From Gluconobacter aidae (lineage in GTDB: Bacteria; Pseudomonadota; Alphaproteobacteria; Acetobacterales; Acetobacteraceae), in assembly GCF_009547075.1 (NCBI RefSeq), contig NZ_WIPH01000002.1, positions 62,001-126,000 of the forward strand: a stretch of 64,000 nucleotides of DNA, read 5' to 3'. The position numbers and the translations under genes are program-made. The number at the start of each line of letters is the position of its first letter. Positions within the stretch are counted from its first letter, which is position 1. Of the stretch, positions 18,088 through 27,004 are shown piece by piece. The notes under the pieces were generated by a model. That model was given only the letters and a program-made list of their open reading frames with translations, was not told the origin of the DNA and made no database searches.

Positions 18088-19010
18088 CGGCCGCCTCCCA
18101 ATGCCATATGAAGCGCCAGCAGGGCCGGAAGCGGGTTCTGCGACGTGTCATGCATGATGCAGTCGGCATGAAGCGAGGCCGCACTCTGCTTCAGGGCCGC
18201 AAGATGTGCGTTCATCGCCTGCTCATAAGCTGCCCCGAGGCTTTCCATGGCGGGAAGAGTCAGAACGCCGCCTTCAAGTCCTTCGAAACGGATTCGTCCG
18301 GAGCGTTTCAGTTCCCGTTCCGCAGGATCGAGAATGCAGAGGAGATGGGTACGTACCGGGCGGCTGGCGCAGGTCTTGAGAAAGGTGTCGATCCGCTCTT
18401 CGTCCCACAGGAAATCGCTGATTACGACCAGATCGGAGCGGGCGGGAACGAGCGCCATGCGCGGGAACTCTGGTTCACCCGCATCCGGACGCAGAAGGGA
18501 GGCGGCCAGCCGCGGCAGGACCTGTCGGCCAGCCAGCGCACGTCCTGCCTCGATTCCGGTCAGCAGCCCGGCGCGCTCGCCACTCCGCAGGGCCGCCGAA
18601 GCCAGCGCCAGCGTGCAAAGCTGGGCCCGTTCCGCCTTGGTGGGCAGGGAATCGGACGAGCACCATTGCATGGAGGGCGACGGGTCGCACCACAGCATCA
18701 GCGACTGGGCATTTTCACGCTCACGCTCGCGGACCCAGAACATGTCCCCGACCGGAGAGCGGGCAGACTGCCGCCAGTCGATGGACGTTGCGGGCTCGCC
18801 GGCGTGATAGGGACGAAACTGCCAGAAATCCTCGCCCGGTCCCGAACGTCTGCGGCCATGAACACCGCTTTGCAGGCTCGCGGCGATTTTTTCGGCTTCA
18901 AGAACAAGTGCGGGCAGGGCCAGACTTTCCGCCTGCACGGCCGGAGCGCTGGAAGCGGTGCCCCGGTTGCGGTGGAAGAAACTGCGCAGGGTATCGGACG
19001 GATTTTTCAC
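18084..19010 (-). CDS. DUF58 domain protein
   Basis: Protein of 308 aa with the DUF58 core RRSGPGEDFWQFRPYHAGEP followed by IDWRQSAR (about residues 54-84), then MLWCDPSPSMQW, which resembles a vWA strand and MIDAS region. DUF58 proteins are almost always encoded next to MoxR ATPases, as here (5-bp gap from moxR). It is likely a client or adaptor of the ATPase. No membrane helix is evident. Confidence 0.85.
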   Translation of the reverse strand: MKNPSDTLRSFFHRNRGTASSAPAVQAESLALPALVLEAEKIAASLQSGVHGRRRSGPGEDFWQFRPYHAGEPATSIDWRQSARSPVGDMFWVRERERENAQSLMLWCDPSPSMQWCSSDSLPTKAERAQLCTLALASAALRSGERAGLLTGIEAGRALAGRQVLPRLAASLLRPDAGEPEFPRMALVPARSDLVVISDFLWDEERIDTFLKTCASRPVRTHLLCILDPAERELKRSGRIRFEGLEGGVLTLPAMESLGAAYEQAMNAHLAALKQSAASLHADCIMHDTSQNPLPALLALHMALGGGR

Positions 19011-19015
19011 GGCGA

Positions 19016-20044
19016 TCAGAGGAGAGCCTGAGCCTGCTTGCGGATCAGGGCTTCGCGATCCGTCCCCGATGCGCGGGCACCAAAACCCAGCCCGATACGA
19101 TGGGACAGGACCGGACTTGCAAGGGCCACGACGTCATCAAGGCTCGGAGCCAGACGACCGTCCAGCAGCGCACGGGCGCGGGTCGCGATCATCAGGGCCT
19201 GCGCCGCACGGGGGCCGGGACCGTAAGACACGGCCTCTCGTACTTCCGGCGTGGCGGACGGATCTTCCGGACGCAGCGCGCGCGTCAGCGTCAGGATCGC
19301 ATCGACGATCCGGTCGCCGACCGGCAGGCGGCGAACGAGGTTCTGGGCCGCGAGAAGACTTTCGGCATTCATCAGGGCAGAAGCCGTCGGCGTCGTGGCG
19401 CCCGTGGTCTGAAGCAGCATCTGACGTTCCGCGTCGCGGTTCGGAAAGCCGAGGCTGATCTGTAGCATGAACCGATCGAGCTGGGCTTCGGGCAACGGAT
19501 AGGTGCCTTCCTGCTCGATCGGGTTCTGGGTCGCGAGAACATGGAAAGGACGCGGAAGGGCATAATCCTTGCCGCCCTGCGTCACGCGACGTTCCGCCAT
19601 CGCCTGCAAAAGCGCGGACTGGGTGCGCGGGCTGGCACGGTTGATTTCATCGGCCAGCACGAGCTGACCGAAGATCGGGCCGGGCAGGAAGCGGAAGGCG
19701 CGACGTCCGTCCGCATCCTGATCGAGAATTTCCGCACCCGTGATGTCCGAAGGCATCAGGTCGGGCGTGAACTGGATGCGCGTGGCGTCCAGACCCAGTA
19801 CACATGACGCGGTATTGACCAGAAGGGTCTTGCCCAGACCGGGCGCGCCCATCAGAAGCGCGTGACCACCGGACAGGATCGTGACAAGCACCTGTTCAAT
19901 GACGCTGTCCTGGCCCAGAACAATCCCGCCGATGGCCTGACGGACATGATGGAGAACCGGAGCCAGACGATCGGCTTCAGCCACGTCCGCCTCGCCCCGC
20001 AGGGTGCCGGCGGAGACGCCGGAAGAATATTGCTGCTCGCTCAT
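19016..20044 (-). CDS. MoxR-family AAA+ ATPase
   Basis: AAA_3/MoxR ATPase of 342 aa, first gene of a four-gene minus-strand operon. Walker A GAPGLGKT is at residues 66-73 and Walker B LVLADE at about 128-133, followed by NRASPRTQSALLQAM (sensor region). MoxR proteins act as chaperones for metal insertion or assembly of vWA-containing complexes. The downstream DUF58, DUF4159 and vWA-like membrane proteins fit that role. It is divergent from the DUF1285 gene over a gap of about 74 bp. Confidence 0.92.
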   Translation of the reverse strand: MSEQQYSSGVSAGTLRGEADVAEADRLAPVLHHVRQAIGGIVLGQDSVIEQVLVTILSGGHALLMGAPGLGKTLLVNTASCVLGLDATRIQFTPDLMPSDITGAEILDQDADGRRAFRFLPGPIFGQLVLADEINRASPRTQSALLQAMAERRVTQGGKDYALPRPFHVLATQNPIEQEGTYPLPEAQLDRFMLQISLGFPNRDAERQMLLQTTGATTPTASALMNAESLLAAQNLVRRLPVGDRIVDAILTLTRALRPEDPSATPEVREAVSYGPGPRAAQALMIATRARALLDGRLAPSLDDVVALASPVLSHRIGLGFGARASGTDREALIRKQAQALL

Positions 20045-20118
20045 GATGCCAGTCTGACAGGTGTGGGGGTTTCATCAAGGCTCGATTGCACCCAAGTTGG
20101 TGTGAGAAGAGAGTTTTT

Positions 20119-20736
20119 ATGCAGTTGGAGGGAAAATTGAGCGATCATCAGTTCCGGCAGGCGGCCCGACCTGACGCCGCCCTGTCTCCAGATTCCCTGA
20201 TGCCTCCGTCTTCTTTTCCCGGACTGTCTTGTCCAGGCCCCCGACTGCTGCCTTTTCTCATTCAGCGCGATGGCACCTGGCTCTACCGGGGCTCTGTGAT
20301 AAAGCGCAAAGCCATGCTGTGCATGTTCTCTTCGATGCTGACCCGCGATCCTGAAGGAATCTATTGGCTGAAAACGCCGATGGAACAGGGGATCATCCAG
20401 GTCGAGGACGTACCGTTCGTGGCTGTCGAGCTGGACTTCCGTGGCACCTGCGGCCGACAGCAGAATCTCTGTTTCCGCACCAACATGGATGAATTGATCT
20501 GTATCGGCCCCGAACATCCGCTCTCCTGTGACTGGGACCGCCGGTCGGACGGGGGCGCCAGCGTACCCTATGTCCATGTCCGTGATGGCGAGGGGGCTTT
20601 CCCCATTCTCGCGCGGGTGACGCGTGCGGTGCATTACGAACTCGCGGCGCTTGCGGTTCCCGGACATGTGAAGGGCCAGCCCTGTCTCGGTGTCTGGAGT
20701 CAGGACTGTTTCTTCCCGCTTTCGCGGCCTGCATGA
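20119..20736 (+). CDS. DUF1285 family protein
   Basis: Protein of 205 aa resembling DUF1285 (PLPFLIQRDGTWLYRGS-like opening, here LLPFLIQRDGTWLYRGS, then DPEGIYWLKTPMEQGII). No catalytic motif is recognised. The start at 20119 was chosen because AGAAGAGAG precedes it; an in-frame start at 20086 would add 11 residues. It overlaps cca by four bases, a pairing I recall as common in alphaproteobacteria. Function is unknown. Confidence 0.8.
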   Translation: MQLEGKLSDHQFRQAARPDAALSPDSLMPPSSFPGLSCPGPRLLPFLIQRDGTWLYRGSVIKRKAMLCMFSSMLTRDPEGIYWLKTPMEQGIIQVEDVPFVAVELDFRGTCGRQQNLCFRTNMDELICIGPEHPLSCDWDRRSDGGASVPYVHVRDGEGAFPILARVTRAVHYELAALAVPGHVKGQPCLGVWSQDCFFPLSRPA

Positions 20737-21923
20737 CGCAGAACTCCGGCCTGCTGGAGCGTCTGCCAGATCGTACGGGACTGGATCGCATCTGGTCCGT
20801 CCTGCCTGATGCGCGCCTTGTCGGCGGATCGGTGCGAGATCTGCTCGCCGGTGTTGCCGTCCATGATCTTGATCTCGCGACTCCGGAACCGCCAGACGAC
20901 GTGCAGCGCCGGCTGGAAGAGGCTGGAATCCGTGTTATCCCCACCGGACTGGCGCATGGAACCGTTACGGCCCTGCTGGACAATGCGCCCTACGAAATCA
21001 CGACCCTGCGTCGTGACGAGGAAACGGATGGGCGCCACGCGATCGTGGCCTGGACGCAGGACTGGACGGAAGATGCGGCCCGGCGGGATTTTACGATCAA
21101 TGCCATGTCGCTGGACCGTCACGACCGGCTCCATGATTATTTCGGTGGCCGGGAGGATCTTCAGAACCACCGTGTGCGGTTCGTCGGAGACGCCTCGCGC
21201 CGGATCGCGGAAGATGCGCTGAGAGCACTGCGTTTCTTCCGGTTCGATGCACGATATGGGCATTGCGTTCCTGACCGGGAGGCGTGTCAGGCCGTCTCGG
21301 AGCAGCTTGGACTGATTGGCACGCTCTCGGCTGAACGGGTCGCCTCGGAGTTGCTGAGAATTCTATCCGGTCCCCGCCTGAACGAAACGATCGGGGCAAT
21401 GGCATCGGTCGGCCTGCTTCAGGTACTTCTGCCCGAGCCGGACCAGCATGCCCTGAACCGTCTGCTGGCCTGCGAGGCCCCGGTGTCTTCCCTGCTCAGG
21501 CTGTTTGCGCTGTGTCACCGGAACAGCCCGGAACTGGCTGGTCGTCTGAAACTCTCCAACGCGGATGGCGCGAAGATCGATGCCTGGGCGTCAGCTCAAC
21601 CGGTCTTGCATCCGGAACTGTCCGATGACGACCTGCGTCGTCTGCGGGTGCTACAGGATCTGGACCTGCTTGTAGAGCGGAGCTGGTTGCTCCAGGCCCG
21701 TCTTGTGGGCGCGCCTGACATTGCGTGGGGCCGGTTCCGGGAACGGGTGCAGGCCATGCCGCAGCCTGCATTCCCGCTAACGGGCAAGGATGCCATTGCG
21801 CATGGTGTCCAGCCAGGACCGGGTCTGGGGCAATGGCTGAAAACGGGACGGGACTGGTGGATGGCGCACGGATGCCTGCCGGACCGGAGCGCGTGTCTGG
21901 CCTATCTTGCCAGGCAGAAATGA
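20733..21923 (+). CDS. cca: CCA tRNA nucleotidyltransferase / poly(A) polymerase family
   Basis: Class II nucleotidyltransferase of 396 aa that adds or repairs the CCA end of tRNAs. The head domain has LVGGSVRDLL (residues 29-38) and the catalytic Asp pair in HDLDLATP (D45, D47). ARRDFTINAM (116-125) and the ERVASELLRILSGP body motif follow. Poly(A) polymerases share this fold, so the specificity is by length and neighbourhood only. Coupled to DUF1285 by an ATGA overlap. Confidence 0.88.
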   Translation: MTQNSGLLERLPDRTGLDRIWSVLPDARLVGGSVRDLLAGVAVHDLDLATPEPPDDVQRRLEEAGIRVIPTGLAHGTVTALLDNAPYEITTLRRDEETDGRHAIVAWTQDWTEDAARRDFTINAMSLDRHDRLHDYFGGREDLQNHRVRFVGDASRRIAEDALRALRFFRFDARYGHCVPDREACQAVSEQLGLIGTLSAERVASELLRILSGPRLNETIGAMASVGLLQVLLPEPDQHALNRLLACEAPVSSLLRLFALCHRNSPELAGRLKLSNADGAKIDAWASAQPVLHPELSDDDLRRLRVLQDLDLLVERSWLLQARLVGAPDIAWGRFRERVQAMPQPAFPLTGKDAIAHGVQPGPGLGQWLKTGRDWWMAHGCLPDRSACLAYLARQK

Positions 21924-21968
21924 AGCGGCGGTTTCGTCCTTTTCGCAAGGCCTGCTAAACCCCGGAAT

Positions 21969-23723
21969 ATGACGAAAACGACAGCTCTTGATACGGACAG
22001 CCGCGTCCTGATGAAACGCATCTGGTGTGAGGAAATGCGCCAGCATGTGGGACGGATCATCTCCGTCATTGTTCTGACGGTCCTGATGGCAGCGCTGACC
22101 GCGCTTTATCCCGCGGTCATCAAGCGCGCCGTGGACATGTTCGCGGCTCATGATTCCCGGATCCTCTATCAGGTGCCGGCTCTGGTCGTGATCGTGACCG
22201 GACTGAAAGCCGCGTCCCAGTATGGGCAGACGATTGCCGTGCAGGGACTGGTTCTGGCCGTAATTCGCGGGTTGCAGTCGCGCATGTTCGCCCATGCGCT
22301 TCAGGCGGACGTCTCGACCATCGAAAAGGACGCCCCCGCCAAATGGGCCGCCCGTTTCACCACGGATGCCATTTCGATCCGCGAGGCCATGATCCGTGTG
22401 GTCAACGCGCTCGGTGATGCGGTGACGGTGGTGGGGCTCGTCATTTCCATGATCGTCACGGACTGGGAACTGAGCCTGATCGCGCTCGTGCTCTACCCGG
22501 TCGCGGCCGTACCCATCCAGAAGCTGGGCAAGAAAGTGCGCCGGGCCTCGGGCGGCATGCAGGAGCAGATCGGCGAGACCTCGGCCCTGCTCAACGAAAG
22601 TTTTGCCCTGGCCCGGCAGGTCCGCATCTATCGGATGGAAGAGCGGGAAAGTACGCGCGTCGATCACTCGCTGGATCTGCTTCACTCGGCCTTCCTGCGG
22701 ATTGCCAAAGGGCGCGCGCGCGTCGATCCGGTCCTGGAGGTTCTGGGGGGCGCCGCCGTGGCTGCCGTGCTGGGCTTCGCGGGCTGGCGCGCGGCCCAGG
22801 GTGGTGCGACACTGGGGGACTTCACCGCCTTTATTGCCGCTCTCCTGACTGCCGCCCGGCCGATCCGGGCGCTGGGCTCGCTCAATACGGCTCTTCAGGA
22901 AGGGCTGGCCGGTCTGTCGCGGGTCTTTGCCGTGATCGATGAACCACCGGCTGTTGTGGAACGGCCGAACGCGAAACCCCTGCCGTCCGGAAAAGGACAT
23001 CTGGCGTTCCAGCAGGCCAGTTATCGTTACGAGGATGGCAGGGTCGGGCTGCAGAACCTGACCTTCGAGGTTCAGCCTGGAAAAACCGTCGCGCTCGTAG
23101 GGCCGAGCGGCGCCGGAAAATCCACGGCGCTTTCCCTGATCCCGCGTCTGCACGATGTCAGCGCGGGCAGCATCCGTCTTGAAGGCGTGGATCTGCGGGA
23201 TCTGACCCTGTGTTCTCTTCGGGACGCCATTGCGTATGTCAGTCAGGATACGACCCTGTTCGACATGTCCGTGCTTGAAAACATCTGGATCGGGCGGCCT
23301 TCCGCCTCACGCAGCGAGGTTGAAAAGGCCTGTGCCATGGCGGCGGTCGATTTCCTCGATAACCTGCCGGCCGGTCTGGAAACCCGGGTCGGGCCGGGAG
23401 GGCGCCGACTGTCCGGGGGGCAGCGTCAGCGCGTGGCTCTGGCCCGCGCCCTGCTTCGTAACCCGCGCGTTCTGCTGCTGGATGAAGCGACGAGCGCGCT
23501 TGATTCCGAAAGCGAAGCGCGGGTGCAGAATGCACTGGCAAACCTGCGTTCAGGCCGTACGACAGTGATCGTCGCGCACCGGCTTTCCACCGTGCAGGCT
23601 GCCGATCTGATCGTTGTGATGGATCAGGGTGCTGTCGCCGAAGCGGGCACCCATGCCGAACTTCTTCGCAAGGACGGCCTTTATGCGCGGCTGGTGCGGA
23701 CCCAGTCCCTGGCCGCAGCCTGA
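21969..23723 (+). CDS. ABC exporter, fused permease-ATPase (MsbA-like)
   Basis: Half-transporter of 584 aa. An N-terminal six-helix ABC membrane domain (residues about 30-320) is followed by a nucleotide-binding domain. The latter has Walker A GPSGAGKST near 378-386, signature LSGGQRQRV near 481 and Walker B VLLLDEATSALD. It would act as a homodimer, possibly flipping lipid A or another lipid; MsbA identity is suggested by length and sequence but not proven. Its last 43 bases overlap the convergent rppH gene. Confidence 0.88.
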   Translation: MTKTTALDTDSRVLMKRIWCEEMRQHVGRIISVIVLTVLMAALTALYPAVIKRAVDMFAAHDSRILYQVPALVVIVTGLKAASQYGQTIAVQGLVLAVIRGLQSRMFAHALQADVSTIEKDAPAKWAARFTTDAISIREAMIRVVNALGDAVTVVGLVISMIVTDWELSLIALVLYPVAAVPIQKLGKKVRRASGGMQEQIGETSALLNESFALARQVRIYRMEERESTRVDHSLDLLHSAFLRIAKGRARVDPVLEVLGGAAVAAVLGFAGWRAAQGGATLGDFTAFIAALLTAARPIRALGSLNTALQEGLAGLSRVFAVIDEPPAVVERPNAKPLPSGKGHLAFQQASYRYEDGRVGLQNLTFEVQPGKTVALVGPSGAGKSTALSLIPRLHDVSAGSIRLEGVDLRDLTLCSLRDAIAYVSQDTTLFDMSVLENIWIGRPSASRSEVEKACAMAAVDFLDNLPAGLETRVGPGGRRLSGGQRQRVALARALLRNPRVLLLDEATSALDSESEARVQNALANLRSGRTTVIVAHRLSTVQAADLIVVMDQGAVAEAGTHAELLRKDGLYARLVRTQSLAAA

Positions 23724-24193
23724 AAAAGCGCTGCCAGTTCAGGAATCAGAGCGGCATAGAGGGCTTTCTTGAAGCCCAGATTGCGTTTCAGAACCGCCTG
23801 CGGCTCGACCCACTCCCAGGCGTCGAATTCAGGCGGGTCCTGAAGGTCCAGACGGATATCGGAATCCTGTCCTTCGTAACCCATCACGAACCATTTCTGG
23901 GTCTGCCCCCGAAAGCGTCCTCCCAGAGCCTTTCCGATCAGGTCGGACGGCAGATCATAGGAAAGCCAGCCACTCCGTTCGGCAAGAATTCGCGCGTTCT
24001 TGGTTCCGATTTCTTCTCCCATTTCGCGCAGGGCGGCGACCTGTGGTGTCTCACCTTCATCAATGCCGCCCTGTGGGCACTGCCAGACGTCTCCCGGAAG
24101 GTCTGTGCGCCGGGCGATGAACAGCTTGCCGTCACGGTTGAAGAGCGCAATTCCCACATTCGGGCGGTAGGGAAGGGTCATGGGGTCGGTCAT
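23681..24193 (-). CDS. rppH: RNA pyrophosphohydrolase
   Basis: Nudix hydrolase of 170 aa that removes pyrophosphate from 5' triphosphate RNA ends and starts mRNA decay. The Nudix box spans residues 42-64 (GGIDEGE, then REMGEEIGT) with all consensus residues. PYRPNVGIALFN at the N-terminus is typical of RppH/NudH. It overlaps the YibQ-like gene by four bases upstream and runs 43 bp into the opposing ABC exporter gene. Confidence 0.93.
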   Translation of the reverse strand: MTDPMTLPYRPNVGIALFNRDGKLFIARRTDLPGDVWQCPQGGIDEGETPQVAALREMGEEIGTKNARILAERSGWLSYDLPSDLIGKALGGRFRGQTQKWFVMGYEGQDSDIRLDLQDPPEFDAWEWVEPQAVLKRNLGFKKALYAALIPELAALFQAAARDWVRTSRA

Positions 24194-25386
24194 AGAGGCG
24201 CTACCGGATTGGAAGGTAAAAGATTGGCAGCCTGATCGTTGCTGATGCCGCTATCTGCAAAAGCTGATGGCGGTACAACGACGAAGTTCTGCGCGGCCGG
24301 ACCTTTAAGCCAGTTTGCGAGGCGGTCGATCATGACAGGTGTGATCGGTCCGACCATCAGCAGGATCTTTGCCGGCTTTCCGTCCTGAGGCAGCAGTGCG
24401 GCGAGTCGGTTGTCCAGAGTGGCGGCGTCAGTATCCCCGTCGATCCAGGCCGTTGCCGTCATTCCGCGGGTACGACGGCCATCCTGCGCGGATCCCGCCA
24501 GATAGAGCAGGCCCTTGCTGCTGATGGCACTGGCAATCGGGGAGAAATCGGGCGAAGTCGCATAGCCGCCGCCCGGCTGGTCGTCCCCGTTTTCAGACGC
24601 ATCCGTCAGTCCTTCCGCGCCTGCGGCACGGGAGAGGCACCATTCCAGTTCGCGCTGATCGTCAGCAGCGGAGTTTCCATATCCCAGCGCGTGTGGGCCT
24701 TCATCGACCCGTTCGGGATGGGCGCTCTGCATGGGAAGGGTGACATAGACTTCCCTGTGGCTGGCATGAGCCCGCGCAATGATATCGCTGATATTGCTGA
24801 CATAAGGCGAAATCCCAACTGCCACAGGCGCGGGAATACGCGAAAGAACATCATAGGTCAGGGCATCGGAATAGCCAAATCCCTGCAATACGATTGCAAT
24901 GGCGGTTTTGTCGGTCGGGAGGGGCGCTGATGGTTGGGGAGAAGGGGGAGCGGCAGAGGACACGACCGGTGGTAGAGCCTGCTGTGTCACAGCGTTCGAA
25001 GATCCCGCTGGTGAAGGCGGGGCAGCCTTGGCGGGAATGGTGGTCGCCGCCGTCGGTAACGTCACGTCAGCCGGCTTCGCCGGAACCGGCGCGGCGGGTG
25101 CCTGCGCGCCAGTGGCAGTCACGGTTGTTTCTTTTGGTGCCGGTTCTTTGGGTGCCGGAGTGGAAACAATCGAAGAATTGGCCCGCGAGGTAGGCTGCGC
25201 AGGCAGAAGCGGTTTGGACTGCGGAGTGACCTTAGCGAGGACAGCGGGTTTCTGCTGGTGCAACAGAAACGCCGCCGCGCTGGCTCCACCGGCCAGAAGA
25301 ACGGCCCAGAACGCGATCAGAAGGCGTCCAATAACGGGAAGTCGTTGCCAGAGCCCTGGTCGGCTGGAGGCGGGACGGTTCTGCAC
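24190..25386 (-). CDS. Divergent polysaccharide deacetylase, YibQ-like (DUF610)
   Basis: Protein of 398 aa with an N-terminal membrane anchor (about residues 17-40), then a long Pro/Ala/Thr-rich linker (to about 155). The C-terminal domain matches the divergent polysaccharide deacetylase family (IAIVLQGFGYSDALT, VAVGISPYVSN, REVYVTLPMQS). The family usually sits beside envC and ctpA, as here, and is probably periplasmic and linked to peptidoglycan. Several metal-binding residues of true deacetylases cannot be confirmed, so activity is uncertain. Confidence 0.83.
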   Translation of the reverse strand: MQNRPASSRPGLWQRLPVIGRLLIAFWAVLLAGGASAAAFLLHQQKPAVLAKVTPQSKPLLPAQPTSRANSSIVSTPAPKEPAPKETTVTATGAQAPAAPVPAKPADVTLPTAATTIPAKAAPPSPAGSSNAVTQQALPPVVSSAAPPSPQPSAPLPTDKTAIAIVLQGFGYSDALTYDVLSRIPAPVAVGISPYVSNISDIIARAHASHREVYVTLPMQSAHPERVDEGPHALGYGNSAADDQRELEWCLSRAAGAEGLTDASENGDDQPGGGYATSPDFSPIASAISSKGLLYLAGSAQDGRRTRGMTATAWIDGDTDAATLDNRLAALLPQDGKPAKILLMVGPITPVMIDRLANWLKGPAAQNFVVVPPSAFADSGISNDQAANLLPSNPVAPL

Positions 25387-25418
25387 GATCCGGGATGTCC
25401 TTGTCAGTGGTGGTGTGG

Positions 25419-26876
25419 TCAGTGATGGGCTTCAGGCGGTTTGGGGGTGGTCGGCGCGGCAGCCTTGACCTCTGTTGCCGGTGTGGTGGCCGGCGCAGGG
25501 TTTGAGAGGCCCGCCATGGCGTTGATCACCTTGATCGCCTGCTGAAGCTGGAAATCGGTTGCAGGTTTCGTGGCATCGAACGCGGGCCAACTGGCATCCG
25601 GCATCTTCGGAATGGATTTTGCGATCGGCGGAATATCGGTGCGCGGGGTCTCGTTCGTCCGGTTGCCGCCGATATTCGTCAGGATGTGGGACAGGTCGGC
25701 CTCACGATAACCATAGGCATCGTCATCCTTGGTCTCGGCCACGGGAATATCGGGCGTGATGCCAAGTCCCTGGATGGAGCGGCCGGACGGCGTGTAGTAG
25801 CGCGCTGTGGTCAGACGGACGGCCCCCTGATCGCCGATGGGGATGAGAGTCTGGACCGAGCCTTTGCCGAAGGTCTTTTCGCCAAGAATGATGGCGCGGT
25901 GATGATCCTTCAGGGCACCAGCCACGATTTCACTGGCCGAAGCCGAACCGCCATTCGTCAGGACGACGATCGGCAGGCCGTTGGTGATGTCCGTGCCCTT
26001 GGCATCCCAGCGCTGGTTGTTCTCGGCGTGACGGCCACGGATCGAGACGATTTCACCGTCCTTGATGAAGTCGTCCGAAACGGCAATGGCCTGATCGAGC
26101 TTGCCGCCCGGATTGGAGCGCAGGTCAAGGATGATACCGGTCAGCTTGCCGCCCGGCGCCTTGGCCGCCTGCGCCTTGAGCTTGTCGAACGCGGCATGCA
26201 TGGCGCTTTCGAGATCGTCATCGAACTCGGTCAGGCGGATATAGCCCGTGCTGCCATACAGCGCGGACTTTACGATCTGGACATGCACAATCTCACGCGT
26301 CATGTCGAAAGTGAGTGTCTTGCCGGTCTTGGGGCGGACGATCGTCAGGCTGATTTTCGTGCCCGGGTCACCACGCATCCTGCGGACGGCCTGATCGAGC
26401 GTCAGATCGTCGATGCTCTTGTGGTCCACCATCGTGATGAAATCGCCGGGCTGGATGCCAGCGCGCGCGGCCGGGGTTCCGTCGATCGGGGAAACCACGC
26501 GGACATGTCCGGACTCCCCCTGAACCTGAAGGCCCAGACCGCCGAACTTGCCCGAAATCTCGGTCTGCATGTCGTGGAACTGGGCCGCCGTCATGTAGGA
26601 CGAATGGGGATCGAGATTGCCGACCATTCCGTCCAGGGCATTGTTGATCAGTTCCTTGTCGGAGACGGGGCGGACATATTCCGCCTTCACCACGTCCATG
26701 ACCGTTCCCAGCAGTGTCAGCAGACGGACGGTTTCCGCGCTGTTGTCATGGGAGATTTCACGGGCGAGGGCCGCGCCCGGAAAGTCGCCGGAGCCAGCAA
26801 GACGCAGGGCTCCCGGTCCGACGGCCAGTCCGGCCAGAAAGGCGGTGCCCAGCAACAGGCCACTGCGAAACTTCAT
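25419..26876 (-). CDS. ctpA: Carboxy-terminal processing protease (S41A)
   Basis: Periplasmic serine protease of 485 aa. An N-terminal hydrophobic signal (LLLGTAFLAGLAVG) is followed by the S41 N-terminal segment, a PDZ domain (GLGLQVQGESGHVRVVSPI, then AARAGIQPGDFI) and the protease core. The serine motif GGSASASEI lies near residue 310, with the lysine in EKTFGKGSVQT about 25 residues on. A Pro/Ala/Thr tail closes the protein. It is downstream of envC with a 128-bp gap and upstream of the YibQ-like gene. Confidence 0.93.
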   Translation of the reverse strand: MKFRSGLLLGTAFLAGLAVGPGALRLAGSGDFPGAALAREISHDNSAETVRLLTLLGTVMDVVKAEYVRPVSDKELINNALDGMVGNLDPHSSYMTAAQFHDMQTEISGKFGGLGLQVQGESGHVRVVSPIDGTPAARAGIQPGDFITMVDHKSIDDLTLDQAVRRMRGDPGTKISLTIVRPKTGKTLTFDMTREIVHVQIVKSALYGSTGYIRLTEFDDDLESAMHAAFDKLKAQAAKAPGGKLTGIILDLRSNPGGKLDQAIAVSDDFIKDGEIVSIRGRHAENNQRWDAKGTDITNGLPIVVLTNGGSASASEIVAGALKDHHRAIILGEKTFGKGSVQTLIPIGDQGAVRLTTARYYTPSGRSIQGLGITPDIPVAETKDDDAYGYREADLSHILTNIGGNRTNETPRTDIPPIAKSIPKMPDASWPAFDATKPATDFQLQQAIKVINAMAGLSNPAPATTPATEVKAAAPTTPKPPEAHH

Positions 26877-27004
26877 GTGATCTCCATCCTTGGGAACGAA
26901 GGAACGTACTGACCGTCGTTGCCGCGAAGGCAGACTAGGCCGGTTCGGGTTGCCAAATTATTAAGAAACAATCCTACAAGGTCAGACGCGCTCGGCAAAC
27001 CGGA

